Of a DNA stretch of 64,000 bases, positions 1 through 11,914 are shown piece after piece (position 1 is the first letter of the stretch; each line of letters starts with the position of its first letter). The stretch is from the NCBI GenBank assembly GCA_963921935.1, contig OY998175.1:224766517-224830516 (forward strand). The letters are read 5' to 3'. The translations under genes were made by a program, and so were the position numbers. The notes beneath the pieces were generated by a model. The model saw only the letters and a program-made list of their open reading frames with translations. It was not told where the DNA came from and did no database searches. This DNA is from Galeruca laticollis. Taxonomy: Eukaryota > Arthropoda > Insecta > Coleoptera > Chrysomelidae.

Positions 1-1465
1 CTTTGGATTGCATGGTGTTCATGTTCATTCCATTCCTCTTCCGCTATATTCGTTGTTTTCTTCTTCAACCTATTAGTAAATTTCTCTTCGTAGTGTTCTT
101 TCCAAGTCTTTAGTATTTGATTTATTTCTGTCTCCAATTCGTTATTTTTATTTTTTATTGCTCTTATATCTTTTCCTTTACCTCCTCGTAGTCTTTTCAT
201 TGTTGTCCAAAATTTTCTGTTATCTGATGCATGTGTCTCTGACATCTCCCTTCCAAATTCTTTCCATGAGTACCTTTTCGCTTTCTTAACCGCCTCCTTG
301 AAGATGTTTCTTCTTCCGTTATATATTTCCTCATCTTCCTGTGTTTTTGTTAGGAGGTCTTTTTTTCATGACGTTTCCTTAGTCCTCTTTAAATGTTTGT
401 TGAATTTATTTCTTCCACATATATCCTCTGCTTTTTCAAGTAATATTTGTTTGAATACTGTCCACCGTTTTTCGAGTGTCCATTCGTTGTTTTCATTAAT
501 CAATTTTTCGAATTCCCTGTCTGTTTCTTCCTGATATTTAGATTTTTTTCTGTGCTTCTTAATTTACCTATTGCAATTCTACTGAATCTTACTTCTTCTG
601 TCTTCATTATTTTTTCTGCATATTCCGCTACTACTAATCTATGGTTTGTACTCAACTCAGCCTCTTTTCTTGTCTCTACTTTTTTCACCATATTTGATAG
701 GTTTAGTGTATAAACTATGTAATCGATTAAACTTTTTGCATTTCTTTCTTCCGCTACAAAGGTATATTTATCCTCTAGTTTTTGTTTCCACATCGTATTT
801 CCTATTATTAAATCGTTATTTTGACAAAACCTATCATCTTAAGATCATTTCTGTTCGTTGTTTCCTCACCATAAACTCGATTGTAATCTTCACCAACTCT
901 TGCATTCCAATCCCCCATAATGATTATGGGTTCGTTTTGCTCTCTTATTTCAACCACTACTTCCTGTAATTGTATATAAAATTCTGAAACCTCTTCCCCT
1001 CCCGTTCCTTCAACCGGTGCAAATATTTGTATTATATTCAATATTTCTTTTAGTCGTATACTTAGAACTAGTATTCTTGAATTTATATCCTTCATATTTA
1101 TTACCTTTTTAGTGTTTTTAAATGAAACTCATGGTCTCTAGTTAATTCCACAATATTATATTGTGGAATTAACTAGAGACCGTGAGTTTCATTTAAAAAC
1201 ACTAATATGAGCATATTCCACGAAGTAAGGTTCGAGACAGTCAATATATTACCTTTTTGTTTATTTCCTCTGTTAAAATTATTCCTACTCTCTCTTTTGC
1301 TCTTTGTTCTACTTTTACGCCCGAGTAATATAATTTGTTAAATGTATTTGTCCTGATCATTTTTTCTTTGCTTCACTTATTCCTAGAATATGTACTCTGT
1401 TGTTTTCCATTTCCCCCGTTATTTCGATTTCCTTTCCTGTTAATGTAATAATATGCCAAATACGT
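1..1465 (-). pseudogene. LINE ORF2 fragment: endonuclease plus linker before RT
   Basis: This is the N-terminal part of a non-LTR retrotransposon polyprotein, reading leftwards and leaving the window before the reverse transcriptase. From about 1,465 downward it reads as an APE-type endonuclease: a start containing SLTGKEIEI-like and ILGISEAKK segments, then IQIFAPVEGT (the IQIYAPT motif) and IIMGDWNARVGED (the GDFNA-type metal-binding motif) around 900-1,060. A second frame holds YIVYT and NHRLVVAEY near 610-790, matching the IDYI and SDHRLV motifs. A lysine-rich linker (KRLRGGKGKDI) fills 1-300. Frameshifts near 800-830 and 540 and an insertion at 1,111-1,246 break it, so it is dead. The clade is not certain. 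Confidence 0.85.
1099..1258 (+). mobile_element. Palindromic mini Penelope-derived insert 1 (with 12-bp TSD)
   Basis: A 136-bp non-coding insert (1,111-1,246) is flanked by the direct repeat TATTACCTTTTT at 1,099-1,110 and 1,247-1,258. It has two nearly perfect inverted arms of about 46 bp, beginning AGTGTTTTTAAATGAAACTC and meeting at a CCACAATAT/ATATTGTGG apex. A single-copy tail (ATGAGCATATTCCACGAAG...GAGACAGTCAAT) lies on the right only. The arms and tail match the terminal repeat of the Penelope-like element at 57.9-63.0 kb. It interrupts the LINE endonuclease between VGIILTEE and KDINSRILVL. Confidence 0.85.
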
Positions 1466-1751
1466 ATATTTATATGTTTTTGGTTTGCACTATTTATATA
1501 TTATCAACGATTATTTTCTCCCCATTGACTAGTCTGATCATTTTTTGTATCTTGTCCCCTACCATAATTATTTTTGTGTTTAAATTTCCTATTAGTTTCT
1601 TCTTTATTCCTATTGCTAAAACTACTTCTATTCTTACTGCTACACTTATTACTATTCTTAATACTATTATTTTTATTTTATGTATCTTCGTGTATGTCTT
1701 CTAGTTTTTTGGGTACCCTGTTTGTATCATTTTCCGAGTTGGTGCTATATC

Positions 1752-2448
1752 TTCATCGTCTTCCACGCTGGGTGACCAGTGGCTAGCCGTTCTTCCTTTT
1801 TTCTAGTTTGCATTTGTTTTTATTTCTTCCTCTCGATTGTATTCCAGCTGATCTAAGGTATATATTGTGTATTCCACTCTTAATTTATCATATATTATAC
1901 TTCCTCTCTACATCCTTTTTCTCTACCCGATTTTAGACAGGGGATGAGTGCTTTCCGTTTATCTTGGATTGCTTTTGGTAGATCCTCTGATATCCATATT
2001 TTTGTACCTTTCAAGATTTTGGCTTCTCTTATTGTTTCTATTTTTTTTATTTTCTCTTTATAGCTCTAGCCATAGTGGTCTATTTCTGTTATTATCTGTT
2101 TCTTTCTTACCGATTCTTCTTATTTGTATTATATCTGCAACCATGTTTATTTTAACCTTTATTTTATCTAAAATTTGTTTCATTTTGGTGTTTCTTATTT
2201 CGCATGTTTCGTTCTCAGTTTCTTCTTTCCATACACTACAAGGTTCTTTCTCTTGCTTTCTTTTCCTAATTGTTCTATTCTCTTATCCTGAATTACGATT
2301 TTTTGTTCCATTTGGGTGACTTTGTTCTTTAATTCCGTATTTTCGTCAGTTATTTTCTTTATTTGTTCTTGATAATTGTCCATATTTTTATCCATTTTGT
2401 TTAGTTTTCGATTATTTCCTTCATCATATCCTCCATCGTATCTGACAT
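1752..2448 (-). pseudogene. LINE ORF1 (coiled-coil RNA-binding protein), degenerate
   Basis: This is the first ORF of the same minus-strand LINE. An ATG at 2,448 opens a short MSDTMEDMM-like start, and after a frameshift comes a charged coiled coil (2,195-2,395) with heptad-like Q/E/K/I spacing (KNKVTQMEQKIVIQDK) followed by RKNLVVYG, which matches the RKNNLVIFG block of LINE ORF1 proteins. Further downstream the reading shifts frame, with KGTKIWISEDLPK-like and KALIPCLK-like blocks and an end near ERLATGHPA around 1,760-1,790. Such proteins bind element RNA and form the RNP. Several frameshifts and stops make it non-functional. The order ORF1 then endonuclease supports a single element. Confidence 0.7.
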
Positions 2449-2460
2449 TGTGTCTCCCTG

Positions 2461-2869
2461 CAGGTTAAATACCAGAACCCTACTATATTCACATCCCAGC
2501 CCTACCTGAAGCTGATAATTTTAAGTCTAGGGGTAATTTATTCTTTTTATATTTATAATTTCTATTCGCAAATTTATAACGTTCAATCTAGTCAGTTCAT
2601 CTCTCTTCTTTTTAATAAACAAGTTTAATGAAAACAGGTCCTTATTGTTCAGCTGATAACTCTAATAGCTATTTTTCATCTATTTGCAGTGTCTATTTCC
2701 ACTTATTTGCAATTTGTGCACTTTTTAATTCACTTATATGTAAACTAACTGAATTATTTTAAAGTATTTCCTCTAAATTTATAATTATTTATGACACTAA
2801 CTCTTAACGCACTTATCAGTAACCCAGCCAGGACCGAACTCCGAAAGTTGTATTCTAGAATATGAATTA
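2461..2869. other. AT-rich interval, no gene seen
   Basis: This lies upstream of the LINE ORF1 start at 2,448. It could hold LINE 5' UTR, but no open frame, repeat pair or recognisable motif supports that. It is T-rich and low in complexity. Confidence 0.4.
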
Positions 2870-3600
2870 AACTTTTTTAAAAGATTATTCGTGAACAAAA
2901 TATCTTAACTAGCTAGTGCCATCAAAAGTCTAACATAGTCTGATATTAGTGTTTTTAAATGAAACTCAAGGTCTCTAGTTAATTCCACAATATAATACAA
3001 GTTATTGAAAATTCTAAGAAATTGACAATTGTTTCAATAAATCATTGATTTATCGAAACAATTGTCAATTTCTTAGAATTTTCAATAACTTGTATTATAT
3101 TGTGGAATTAACTAGAGACCTTGAGTTTCATTTAAAAACACTAATATGAGCATATTCCACGAAGTAAGGGTCGAGACAGTCAATTTCATAGTCTGATATT
3201 GCTACAGGTGCAAATGTTTTCTGTAAAGTCAATTCCTGGTCGCTGTGGAAAACCATGAGCTACAAATCGAAGTTTTCTACATTCGAGCATTCCATCCAGT
3301 TTTGATCTATTTTTAAGGATGATTTTGCATATAATAACAGATCATAATTTTGCACGTTCGACTATTTCCCATATATAATTTTTAATCAAACCTCGAATTT
3401 CTTCAGTAATAGCTTTCGTCCATTCAGCTGCTTCAGGTGCAGTCATAACTTCTTTCATTGTTATGTTTACAAAGTTTACAGTTATATCTGTTGTTTGTAG
3501 CATCGACAAATATTTCATCATCACTTGATTCTTCGTGCGATTCAGTACCGTCGTAATTTTCAAGTTCCTTTGATCTTCATTCATATTTGTTGTTTGGCCA
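2870..3600 (-). pseudogene. Ty1/copia reverse transcriptase N-terminal fragment
   Basis: Translated on the minus strand, 3,342-3,584 gives EAAEWTKAITEEIRGLIKN.IWEIVE, the start of copia RT (EA..W..A...E...L..N.TW.LV). The next blocks, in another frame, are CKIILKNRSKLDG, RFVAHGFPQRPGIDF and ENICT/FAPVA (3,190-3,340). Beyond the palindromic insert, VRLLMALAS continues the copia motif at about 2,905-2,933. A frameshift at about 3,340 and the insert at 2,948-3,186 inactivate it. It is probably the same element as the copia integrase at 6,650-7,420, separated by a LINE and unrelated sequence. Confidence 0.85.
2934..3200 (+). mobile_element. Palindromic mini Penelope-derived insert 2 (with 14-bp TSD)
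   Basis: This is a 239-bp insert (2,948-3,186) between perfect copies of CATAGTCTGATATT (2,934-2,947 and 3,187-3,200). The arms are about 97 bp each and almost perfectly inverted, running from AGTGTTTTTAAATG through the CCACAATATAATAC and GAAACAATTGTC blocks to an apex at about 3,040-3,050. The right side has the same single-copy tail as insert 1. Both arms carry the 3' half of the hammerhead-like motif (GAAACAATTGTC) but lack the CTGACGA half. It has no coding capacity. It sits in copia RT sequence. Confidence 0.9.
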
Positions 3601-4949
3601 GTGTTAATCTTTCCAAACGTCGCCCGTCGATGGACTCGTGGGTGCGGATTTATATTACATCCTTATCATGAATGGAGACATAAATTTATGTAAAAATTGC
3701 CAACACTGCAAAAAAATGGTTTGGATTGGATAGTTGCTGGAAATATTCATAAATAGGTTTTCATTAGTTCTAAAAATGTTGAGAATAACGAATCTAAGGT
3801 TACAATTTGTGATCATATCTCGACATCAATTGATAAATTACTTAAATTCTAAACTACTCTATGAAACGTTACAAAATTCTTGAAAATGGAAGGAAGGATT
3901 CAAGTCAACTTCCCGCTAAAATCTGATAAAGAACACCTAGAACCTGGTGATTCATTTTCCATCGTTAAAGAGGCTTTCTTTATACTGAAAATATGCTTCA
4001 CAAAAATCCGGCTCAAAGAACCAGAAAATGGAGTAGTTTGAGGTGATAATTCACTTTGAAGCTACGCTTTAGAAAAGTGCGCAGTGACGCCTTGAATGAA
4101 GGCGCGGTTATCCATGACGTAAAGTGTAGTAAATTTCTTTTGTCCTGATCGAAACCAATTGGAAACATTGAGTTAAATGATACTCTTATTAAACAATTAG
4201 TACCTACTACCTATCATAAATAGTGGGTTGTAAGACCTCAGCACGTAGTCCCTATCACCTACTTATCTTCACACCGTTTAAATTGAAACACTCACTTTAA
4301 AAACACAATAACAAGTAAAATTACAGAATGTCTGGCTAGTTCAAAACCGGCCCTTCTTTTTGTACTGACCAGAAAATGCTGTGCAACTAAACACTACAAA
4401 CACTGTCGTTGCACTAAAAATGGCGTCGAAGGACCAGAAATTAACGGGATAAAAAAATGTTTCTTAATGAGTGTTGGAAAATAGATATATCGGTCTCACT
4501 GACTTATTTTGAAACTTTTTTCTGATAGCTTTATCATTACTCATTGCTATTCAAATCTGACATTCATTTATTTATTCATGATATGGAATACAAACGGGAC
4601 GAACCCAAAAACATTATTCACAAGTATATAATTAATAGAATGTAGACCGATAATATTAAATCATTATCACTATGAAATTAAAACGCAGCTTTATCACTCA
4701 AATACAGCTTTTTTAGCTTACTACAAAAAATGAAAAATGTATCATGGAATATATCAATATCAGCGTGGTTACAAACTGAGTTAAATGGTTCACAAAACCT
4801 ATGGAGAGGAGAGTTTATATAATAATTGTTAACACTGAAATTAATATACAAAAGTTAAAATCTCTTGTATCATAGGCCGATACATTGAATCTAATGAGGC
4901 TGGTAATCTCGTTTGAGTCAATAAGATTAGTAACAATTTTATATACAAA
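3601..4949. other. Interval without recognisable genes
   Basis: No open frame or transposase/RT motif is seen. The part next to 4,950 may be the 3' untranslated tail of the Jockey-like LINE that reads leftward. A GTCGAAGGACCAG string near 4,427 resembles leader sequence of BEL/Pao elements in reverse orientation, but alone it is not enough to call one. Confidence 0.35.
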
Positions 4950-6650
4950 TTAAACATCGTTCATTTGACGTCTATCTTCCAGGGGAATTAAACCCAAGCT
5001 CCGCCTAACTGAAACTATATTATCCTTAGGAAACAAATTCTTCCTGTAGTACTTTATAAATTTATTCTGGATATGGTTAAGTCTATCGATGTATACAATA
5101 TACTGTGGATTCCAAATTATTGATCCGAAACTCAAGACACTATTTACATAGGCCATAAATAGAGTTCGTAATGAATGTGAGGTCTTAAAGTCATGACAAG
5201 TCCTGATAATAAACCCCAATGCCCGATTTGGGTTTTTTGATATATAATTGATATGCTGGTCGAAAATAAGTTTTGAATCAGAATAAATTCCTAGATCTTT
5301 TATCTGTGATACCTTTTCTATCCTATGGTTTCCAATAAAATATTGATAATCAAGTATGCATCGTTTCCTAGAGAAAGTGATCGCGAAGCATTTTTTTAAA
5401 TTGAAGAAAAGAAAGTTTTTTCTGCAATACGCAACAAGTCTGTTCAAGTCACCTTGTATCAATTGAGAATCCCCAACATTGCCAACTTTGAGGTAAATTT
5501 TCAAATAATCCGCATATTTTTTGTACTATAAAATTTGAAACTTTGAGATATGTCGTTGATGTAGATATTGATTAATAACGGTCCCAAGTGGGATCCTTGA
5601 GGTACCCCTGAAGTTAATCACTAAGGGTGATACATATTTACCTATTACTACTGCCTGTGACCTGTTACTTATGTTAGATTTGAACCATCTGAGTAGATTA
5701 CCATGTATACCGACTGCACGAAGTTTATCCAACAAAGTAGAATTATCAATTTTGTCCAAAGGCCCTGCTGAAGTCGGTATACACAGCATCCACCTAAAAT
5801 CCTTAATGCATGTGTTCTAATAAATATTCACTATAACTAGAGAGGTTCAATCCAACAGAACGTTTTTCCATGAAACCATGTTGCTCCTCATCAATAATGT
5901 ATTTAACATCTCTAAACAAATAATTATAAATAATTGATTCGAATAATTTGGCAATAATAGAAAGTTTAGATATGGGACGTTAATTTTCAACTAAATATCT
6001 ACTACCGGATTTAAAAAAAGGAATTATTGAGGCTGTTTTCCATATATTAGGAAAAAAGCCGTCTGTAATAGATTTATTAAATAATATACACAATGGAGGG
6101 GCTATTTCGTTAACGCAATTTTTAATTAATAGGGTTGGTATTTTATCCGCACCAGCGGGTTTATCCGGGAGGTTGCCAAATTTAACGACAATTTTGTATA
6201 AGGGAATGTGATACGAAGATATGTTATCAATATTTATATCAATATTTGAAATTGTATTGCTGGAGTTAGGGTTAGGAGGGTTAAAGACTGAACTAAAGTA
6301 ACTTGAGAGGGTATTGGAGATTAATTGGCCTTCAGTAATCAGACTCTTATTACTATCCCTAATGGCATCGATAGTACCAGAACTGCCTTTTTTGGACTTT
6401 ATAAACTGCCAAATGTGCTTTGGGTTTGTAGTTATTTGAGATTCAATATTATTCATATAATTATCAAAATCTAGGTTAATTAAATACTTTGCCCTACCCC
6501 TCAAAAGCTTGAATGTTGAATAATCCAAGTTATTAGAGTACTTTTTCCGTTTAACATGGAATCTTTTCTTTTCTTTAACAACTTTGATGGTGCTTAGACT
6601 AAACCAATGCGGGAATTTTGACTTATATTGAATATTGATTCCGGACAATG
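4950..6650 (-). pseudogene. Jockey-like LINE ORF2, RT domain and C-terminus, broken
   Basis: Minus-strand pieces together cover a LINE reverse transcriptase. 5,980-6,650 holds the linker before RT and fingers (FPHWFSLSTIKVVKEKKRFH, KPAGADKIP matching GPDGIP, IIPFFKSG matching I.P..K.G). 5,526-5,800 holds the palm region (LDKLRAVGIHGNLLRWF, then a damaged GVPQGSHLGP-type block read as GTSRIPLGT). 4,950-5,504 starts at the remains of the FADD site (KIYLKV) and continues through LNLKKC-type FFNLKKC and a C-terminal stretch with LFMAYVNSVLSFGSIIWNP. The polymerase is split over at least three frames with stops, so it is inactive. The 5' junction at about 6,650 abuts copia integrase sequence, suggesting insertion into copia. 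Confidence 0.85.
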
Positions 6651-7420
6651 GTCTTCTTGGTCTTCGATGCAAATGTGACTCTTGTACTTGTTCTTGGTTA
6701 TTTATTTGCTCATGTTCGACATCCCTATCTTCTTTTCGAATTTTGATTGGTATGTGGACGCATTTTACTTCATTGTTGATTGGATTCTCCTCCTTTTCAT
6801 CAAAAAATTGATTTTCTAGTATTCGTACATCTCCAGTTACAACAACTTTTCGATTAGATTATATACTCGGTAACATCTTGATTCTTTGGTGTAACCCACC
6901 AAAATACCTTCTAGTGATCCTGAATCGAACTTGATATTCCTTGTCTTTCTCCTAAAACAGATGTTCTGGATCCTTCAAATTACTTGAATCCGGCACTTGC
7001 TTATTCCAGGCTTCAAATGGAAAATGACTATTCAAACTAGAAGTTTCTCAAATAATTTTAGCTATTGCTTTGGCCCAGAACCCTTTACAGCGTGTATTAA
7101 TAGACATCCTGCCATTACTACCAATATTCTATTCTTGCCTTCTGCCACTCTATTTTGTTGTGGCGTATGGGGAATAGTCAGACGTCGATAATTATTTCTT
7201 TACAAATTCATCAACCTCCTTATTACAGTATATTTTCCCATTATCTGACATTAAACATTTTATTTTACAGTCAGTTTGTGTTTCAGCATGTGCTTTATAC
7301 TACTGGAAAGCTTTGAAATCATCATTTTTATTCCTTATGAACCGATCCTCATACCAACGAGTACTATCATCAATGGATGTATCCCTTTTTTCAAGTTTTT
7401 TGAAAATTAATTCAAATTAT
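6650..7420 (-). pseudogene. Ty1/copia integrase fragment
   Basis: Reading leftward from about 7,420, the conceptual translation gives KCLMSDNGKIYCNKEVDEF (the copia SDNG.E....F..F block) near 7,195-7,265. Next comes SDYSPYATTK / IPHTPQQNRVAEGKNR (the conserved TPQQNG.AER.NR integrase core end) near 7,130-7,190. After that come FEAWNKQVPD, FDSGSLEGILVGYTKESRCYRVYN (the G..VGY...SK.YR.Y block) near 6,860-6,940 and a charged tail ending HRRPRRP near 6,655. In an intact element this enzyme inserts the cDNA. Here stops and frameshifts occur throughout. Confidence 0.8.
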
Positions 7421-9045
7421 TTTCTCAAACTCCATCTCAAGGTAATGGTTTCATTAATATTTATGCTATGACTTTAACCATATAAATTTTAAAATCCATG
7501 TATGTAAATTTTAATATATATTGAAATAATAATGAATTTGTTTTTTCACAATTGATCATGGTATTTGCATACTCATTTTATCGCCATATAACAATATTGA
7601 GTTTCAAAATTTTCTTTCGCATCGGAAAGTTCATTTCTAACAGTCTACAGCGACCCCCTTCATGCCATTTTCCGAATCTCGATTTTGGTTTTCTTTATTA
7701 TCAAACCAAATTTTCCACTGGTTCTTGTCTATTATTAATAGAAAATCCAAGTTATACAAACTGTATACTTTTCCAAATCCATTCGACTGTTCGCTGTTGC
7801 GTTAATTAAACAAAAACCATCTTCATAAATCACTATATGAAAACGATGAATTAGTTTTCTTTGGGATTCAAATTACAGCTGAAAATTTTTCTCGGTAATA
7901 ATATAAATTAGGCAGATGAAAGCAATATGCATAAATATTCAGAGGGGCTATATTTCAGCGTGTATCTTCTATTTAAAATGGCACGAAAATACTGGTTCTG
8001 AGCGGAAACATAAATCACAAACAGCAACGAAATTACCCCAGATGGAGGTGAATAAATATTAAAGTAATAACTAGTGTATTGATTTTTATTTTCCGGCCGA
8101 AATAATGGCTGAAATGTTTATATACATCTATAATAATATTACGTTAAATTATTTGTCATATACAAGGTGATTTATCATTAACATCCAATTCCTCTTCAAA
8201 TGAAAATAACAATATAGGGAAAAAATGGTAAAACTCTAAATTGAAGTAACCATTGTCACCATCAGAATGACAGAAGTTACCTGATTTTTGGCTAGGCCAA
8301 GAAGATATTTGACATTTTTGAGCTTGAACTTTCCATCATTTTTCAACAACACTGTATACAAAAGAGAAGAATTTCATATGTCACCAATTACCTTTATCAT
8401 TCTACCAATCAACCAGATAAGATGTTTTTAATTTAGTATTTGGGATGCTCACACAGAATTTTTAATAAAGGTCTGCACTTGTCAATTTTTTAATAAAAAA
8501 ATTAATATCTCGATATAGTATATTAAGTACCAAGTGTCAAAAAGGTTACTTTAGTCACGAGTTTTACTAGGCACGAGTGACAAAGACGTTTTTAACTATA
8601 CTTACTATACTTTTTCTTCGCCCGTGGGAAAGAATTTTTTTTATTATATTTGAATTATATCCATTACATGACGGACGATGACTGACAGCTGACCGATAAA
8701 TCAAATGACGCAGAATAACAAAATTATCAAGGAGCATGATATTTAACATACAAAAGATACACTTGATTTGACGTTTAAAAAACAAAAGATTAACGAGATG
8801 TGACTTTTCGCATTTTAAACACTAATGTTTAAAGAGTCGTTTTGTGCATGTCAAACCCGTGTTCTAAATGCGGTTTTAGTAGCGGAATTAGAAAAAGTAT
8901 ATATTCTAGATATAGGGTACACGGCATACAGTGAAATTGAAAATTAATGTAGAATCCAAAAAGTTAATAATATACAGAGTGTTATATCTAAAATAGCAAA
9001 GTGGTCGTTCACTTCGGGTATAACCTGAAGTGGAATGTATGTCAA
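7421..9045. other. Interval without recognisable genes
   Basis: AT-rich sequence with only short, low-complexity frames. A short inverted stretch with TCACGAGTTTTACTAGGCACGA near 8,555-8,575 and AGAAAAAGTATATA near 8,893 resembles decayed foldback-element ends, but I could not define boundaries. Confidence 0.35.
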
Positions 9046-9181
9046 AATATTATAATACGAGTGAGGGTTAAAACAATTTATTTCTACTAAACTACAAACA
9101 ATTCAACTGAACAACAACTAAAAAGGATATTTACGTTAAGAAATATTTTTTTTTAGATCTTTCCAAACATCACTTTTTTCA
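9046..9181 (-). repeat. Ty3/gypsy LTR fragment, inverted
   Basis: This matches, in reverse orientation, the 3' part of the LTR seen at 12,833-13,096 (AATACGAGTG.GGTTAAAA, AACAACTAAAAAGGATATTTAC, TTTCCAAAC.TCAC). It stops abruptly at about 9,181, where a forward copy of the LTR start begins. Confidence 0.75.
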
Positions 9182-9182
9182 G

Positions 9183-9262
9183 TGTAACGGAATAGCTACA
9201 TAGTAACAGGCCTCGAACATATGACAGCAACATAGCCTAGAATAGAGAAGCTGACAAATACT
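9183..9262 (+). repeat. Ty3/gypsy LTR 5' fragment joined directly to pol
   Basis: It begins TGTAACGGAATAGCTACATA, identical to the 3' LTR start at 11,915 and to the reverse of 13,096-13,077. Only about 80 bp is present, then it runs straight into RT coding sequence, so the rest of the LTR, leader, gag, protease and start of RT are missing here. Confidence 0.8.
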
Positions 9263-11893
9263 ATTCAAGGGATGATAAAAGATGGAGTAGTAGAACCTTC
9301 AAACAGCCCTTGGATCTCTCAAGTAGTTCTTGTGAAAATAAAGATGGTTTGACAAGGTTCTGCGTTGACTACCGCAAGCTCAACGAAGTCACCCGCTGCC
9401 TAGAATCGACGACGCACTTGACGCACTAGCAGGTTCCAAGTTGTTTTCCACTTTGGATTTGAAGAGTGGTTACTCGCGGGTGGAAATGGATCCTGCCGAC
9501 AAAGAGAAGACGGTTTTCACCAGCGGAACAGGCCTGTGTCAGTTTATGGTACTTCTGTTCGGTCTTTGCAATGCCCCAGCCACCTTCGAAGGACTGATGG
9601 AGAACACCCTCAGGGGTTTGTCTTGGGAGACCTGCCTAGTGTTTTTGGATGACGTCATCATTCTGGGGCAAACATTTGACGAATCTTGAAGAGGTTTTCA
9701 AGAGACTTCAAGCAGCCAATATGACATTAAACGTGAAGAAGTGCCACCTTTTCCAAACTAAAGTCAACTATCTAGGGCATGTAGTCAGCGAAGAAGGTAT
9801 AGCTGTAGATGCAGAAAAGATCCACGTAGTCCAGCAATGGCCAACCCCTTCCGACGAACATCAACTTCCAAGCTTCCTGGGACTTTGCTCCTATTATCGA
9901 CGCTACGTGAGATGTTTGGGGACATCGCCAAACCGCTTAACCCGGATGACTGAGGAAGGTAGAAGATTCAGCTGGGATGAAGAGTGTCAAATTGCCTTCG
10001 AAACTTTGAAGAAGCAGCTGACAACAACTTCGATTCTGGGCTATCCACTTCCTGAGGCAAATATCATTCTCGATACAGACGCCAGCAACGTGGGAATTGG
10101 TGCCGTTCTTACCCAGCTTCAGGATGGCCGAGAAAGGGTCGTTGGGTACTTCAGCAAGACCTTATCTAAACCTGAGCGTAACTACTGCGTTACTAGGCAA
10201 GAGCTCCTGGCAGTGGTGAAATCTGTTGAGCATTTCTACAAGTACTTGTATGGAAGGACGTTCTTGATCCGAACCGACCATGCCAGCTTGAAGTGGCTAC
10301 TTAATTTCAAGAATCCTGAGGGCCAAGTCGCAAGATGGTTGGAAACACTTCAAGAATATGACTTCCAGATCGAACACCGACCCGGCACAAGGCACCGTAA
10401 TGCCGACGCACTCTCCAGAAGACCATGCCAACCGACTTGCTCCCATTGCAGCCGCAAGGAATAGAAGGATGCCAGCTTGCACCAGATCAAAGTCATCAGT
10501 AAAGAATGGCCTCAAGAGAGAATTCAACAGCATCAAATGAACGACGCGGACCTTGGAAAAATAATTGATTGGAAGTCAGTAAATCGTCGACCGACTTTAC
10601 AAGAAGTATCGTCATCTTCGCCGATTTTGAAGTCATACTGGGCACAGTGGAATTCCCTGGTTATTGAGGACGGCTTGCTGAAAAGAATCATCGAGAACAA
10701 CGAGGACACCGAATCCAAGAAACAACTATTGGTTCCTAGGAATTGTGTCTCTGAAGTATTACGACATCTTCATGATGGACCATCCGGAGGACACCCTAGG
10801 TGTGAAGAAGACCTTGCAGGAGGTAAGGGAACTATTCTACTGGGTAAACTGTACCGAGGATGTAAGAGATTGGTGCCGAAAATGTACCACCTCTGCTGCA
10901 AGCAATGGACCACACCGTAAGCAGAGGGCTGGTATGCAGCAGTACATCGTGAGGAGCTCATTCGAGAGAGTCGCCATATATGTGATGGGACCGCTACCAG
11001 AGAGCGAAGCGGGTATGAAGTACATCGTCATCATCATGGACTACTTCACCAAGTGGGTAGAAGCATATGCAGTTGCCAATCAAGAAGCCGCTACCATAGC
11101 CGACGCCCTGGTTAAGGAATTCATCAGTCGGTTCGGAGTGCCCTTGGAACTACATTCGGATCATGGAAGAATTTTTGAAAGCAAGCTATTTCAAGACGTT
11201 TGCCAGAAGTTGTGGATCCGAAAGACTAGAACAACGGCCACAGTCCGATGGAATGGTGGAACGCATGAACCGGACTATAATCAAGCATTTCTCGAAGGTC
11301 GCCTCTGATCATCAGCAGGACTGGGACGAACATATTCCATTCTTCTTGATGGCATACTGATCAGCTGTTCCGGTCAAGAAATAAAACTTCCATGTGACCT
11401 GGTGTTTGGTTGCAAGCCTGGTGAAGATATCGCTGGAGAAGATTATGTATCCAATCTCCGGAGGAAGATGGAAGACACCCATAAACTGGTTCATACTAAC
11501 CTGCAATTGGCTAGCAACCGAATGAAGAAGTACTACGACAGCCAAGCCGAAGAATCATGCTACAAAGAAGGTGACCTCGTCTGGCTTTACAATCCACAAA
11601 GAAGACGAGGGTTATGTCCAAAATTACAGAAGAGCTGGGAGGGCCCAAATATCATCAAAAAGAAGATCAACGATGTTTTGTATCGAATCTTTGAAACTCC
11701 TAGAGGAAAGCCAATTGTAGTCTGTTCTGATCGGCTAGCATCATATGCCGGGGACCACGATGAAGGTGTGCAAGTGCAACACCTACTGGGCGAAGGACAT
11801 TCCAAGTTCGAAGACTTCATGAAGGTCTACGGAACGGAACCAACTGCCGGTACAGCCACAAATCCCAAGATGGTAAAGGCATTCCAGAAGTAA
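9263..11893 (+). pseudogene. Ty3/gypsy pol: RT, RNase H, integrase (broken)
   Basis: The segment carries gypsy pol in order. RT: STLDLKSGYSRVEM around 9,450, FGLCNAPATFEGLM, and the catalytic FLDDVII at about 9,640-9,660. RNase H: ILDTDASNVGIGAVLTQ at about 10,065, TRQELLAVV, IRTDHASLKWLL, and RPGTRHRNADALSRR at about 10,380. Integrase: a damaged zinc finger with GGHPRCEED and CRKC, a core with MGPLPESEAG, IMDYFTKWVEAYAV and LHSDHGRIFE, then QSDGMVERMNRT and a C-terminal domain with YKEGDLVWLYNP. It polymerises and integrates element cDNA when intact. Frameshifts near 9,680, 10,870, 11,200 and 11,370 and a stop at 10,464 kill it. A polypurine tract (AGGAAGGGGGCAG) at about 11,902-11,914 precedes the 3' LTR. 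Confidence 0.95.
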
Positions 11894-11914
11894 TGCATCT
11901 CAGGAAGGGGGCAG

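Noticed and set aside
298..713. Plus-strand ORFs rich in Phe/Leu/Ser
   Set aside because: They are the reverse of the A-rich LINE linker and endonuclease on the minus strand; composition is that of a shadow frame.
1453..2319. Plus-strand ORFs that look like membrane proteins (Leu/Phe-rich)
   Set aside because: Hydrophobic runs come from T-rich complement of the LINE ORF1 coiled coil; no start context or conservation seen.
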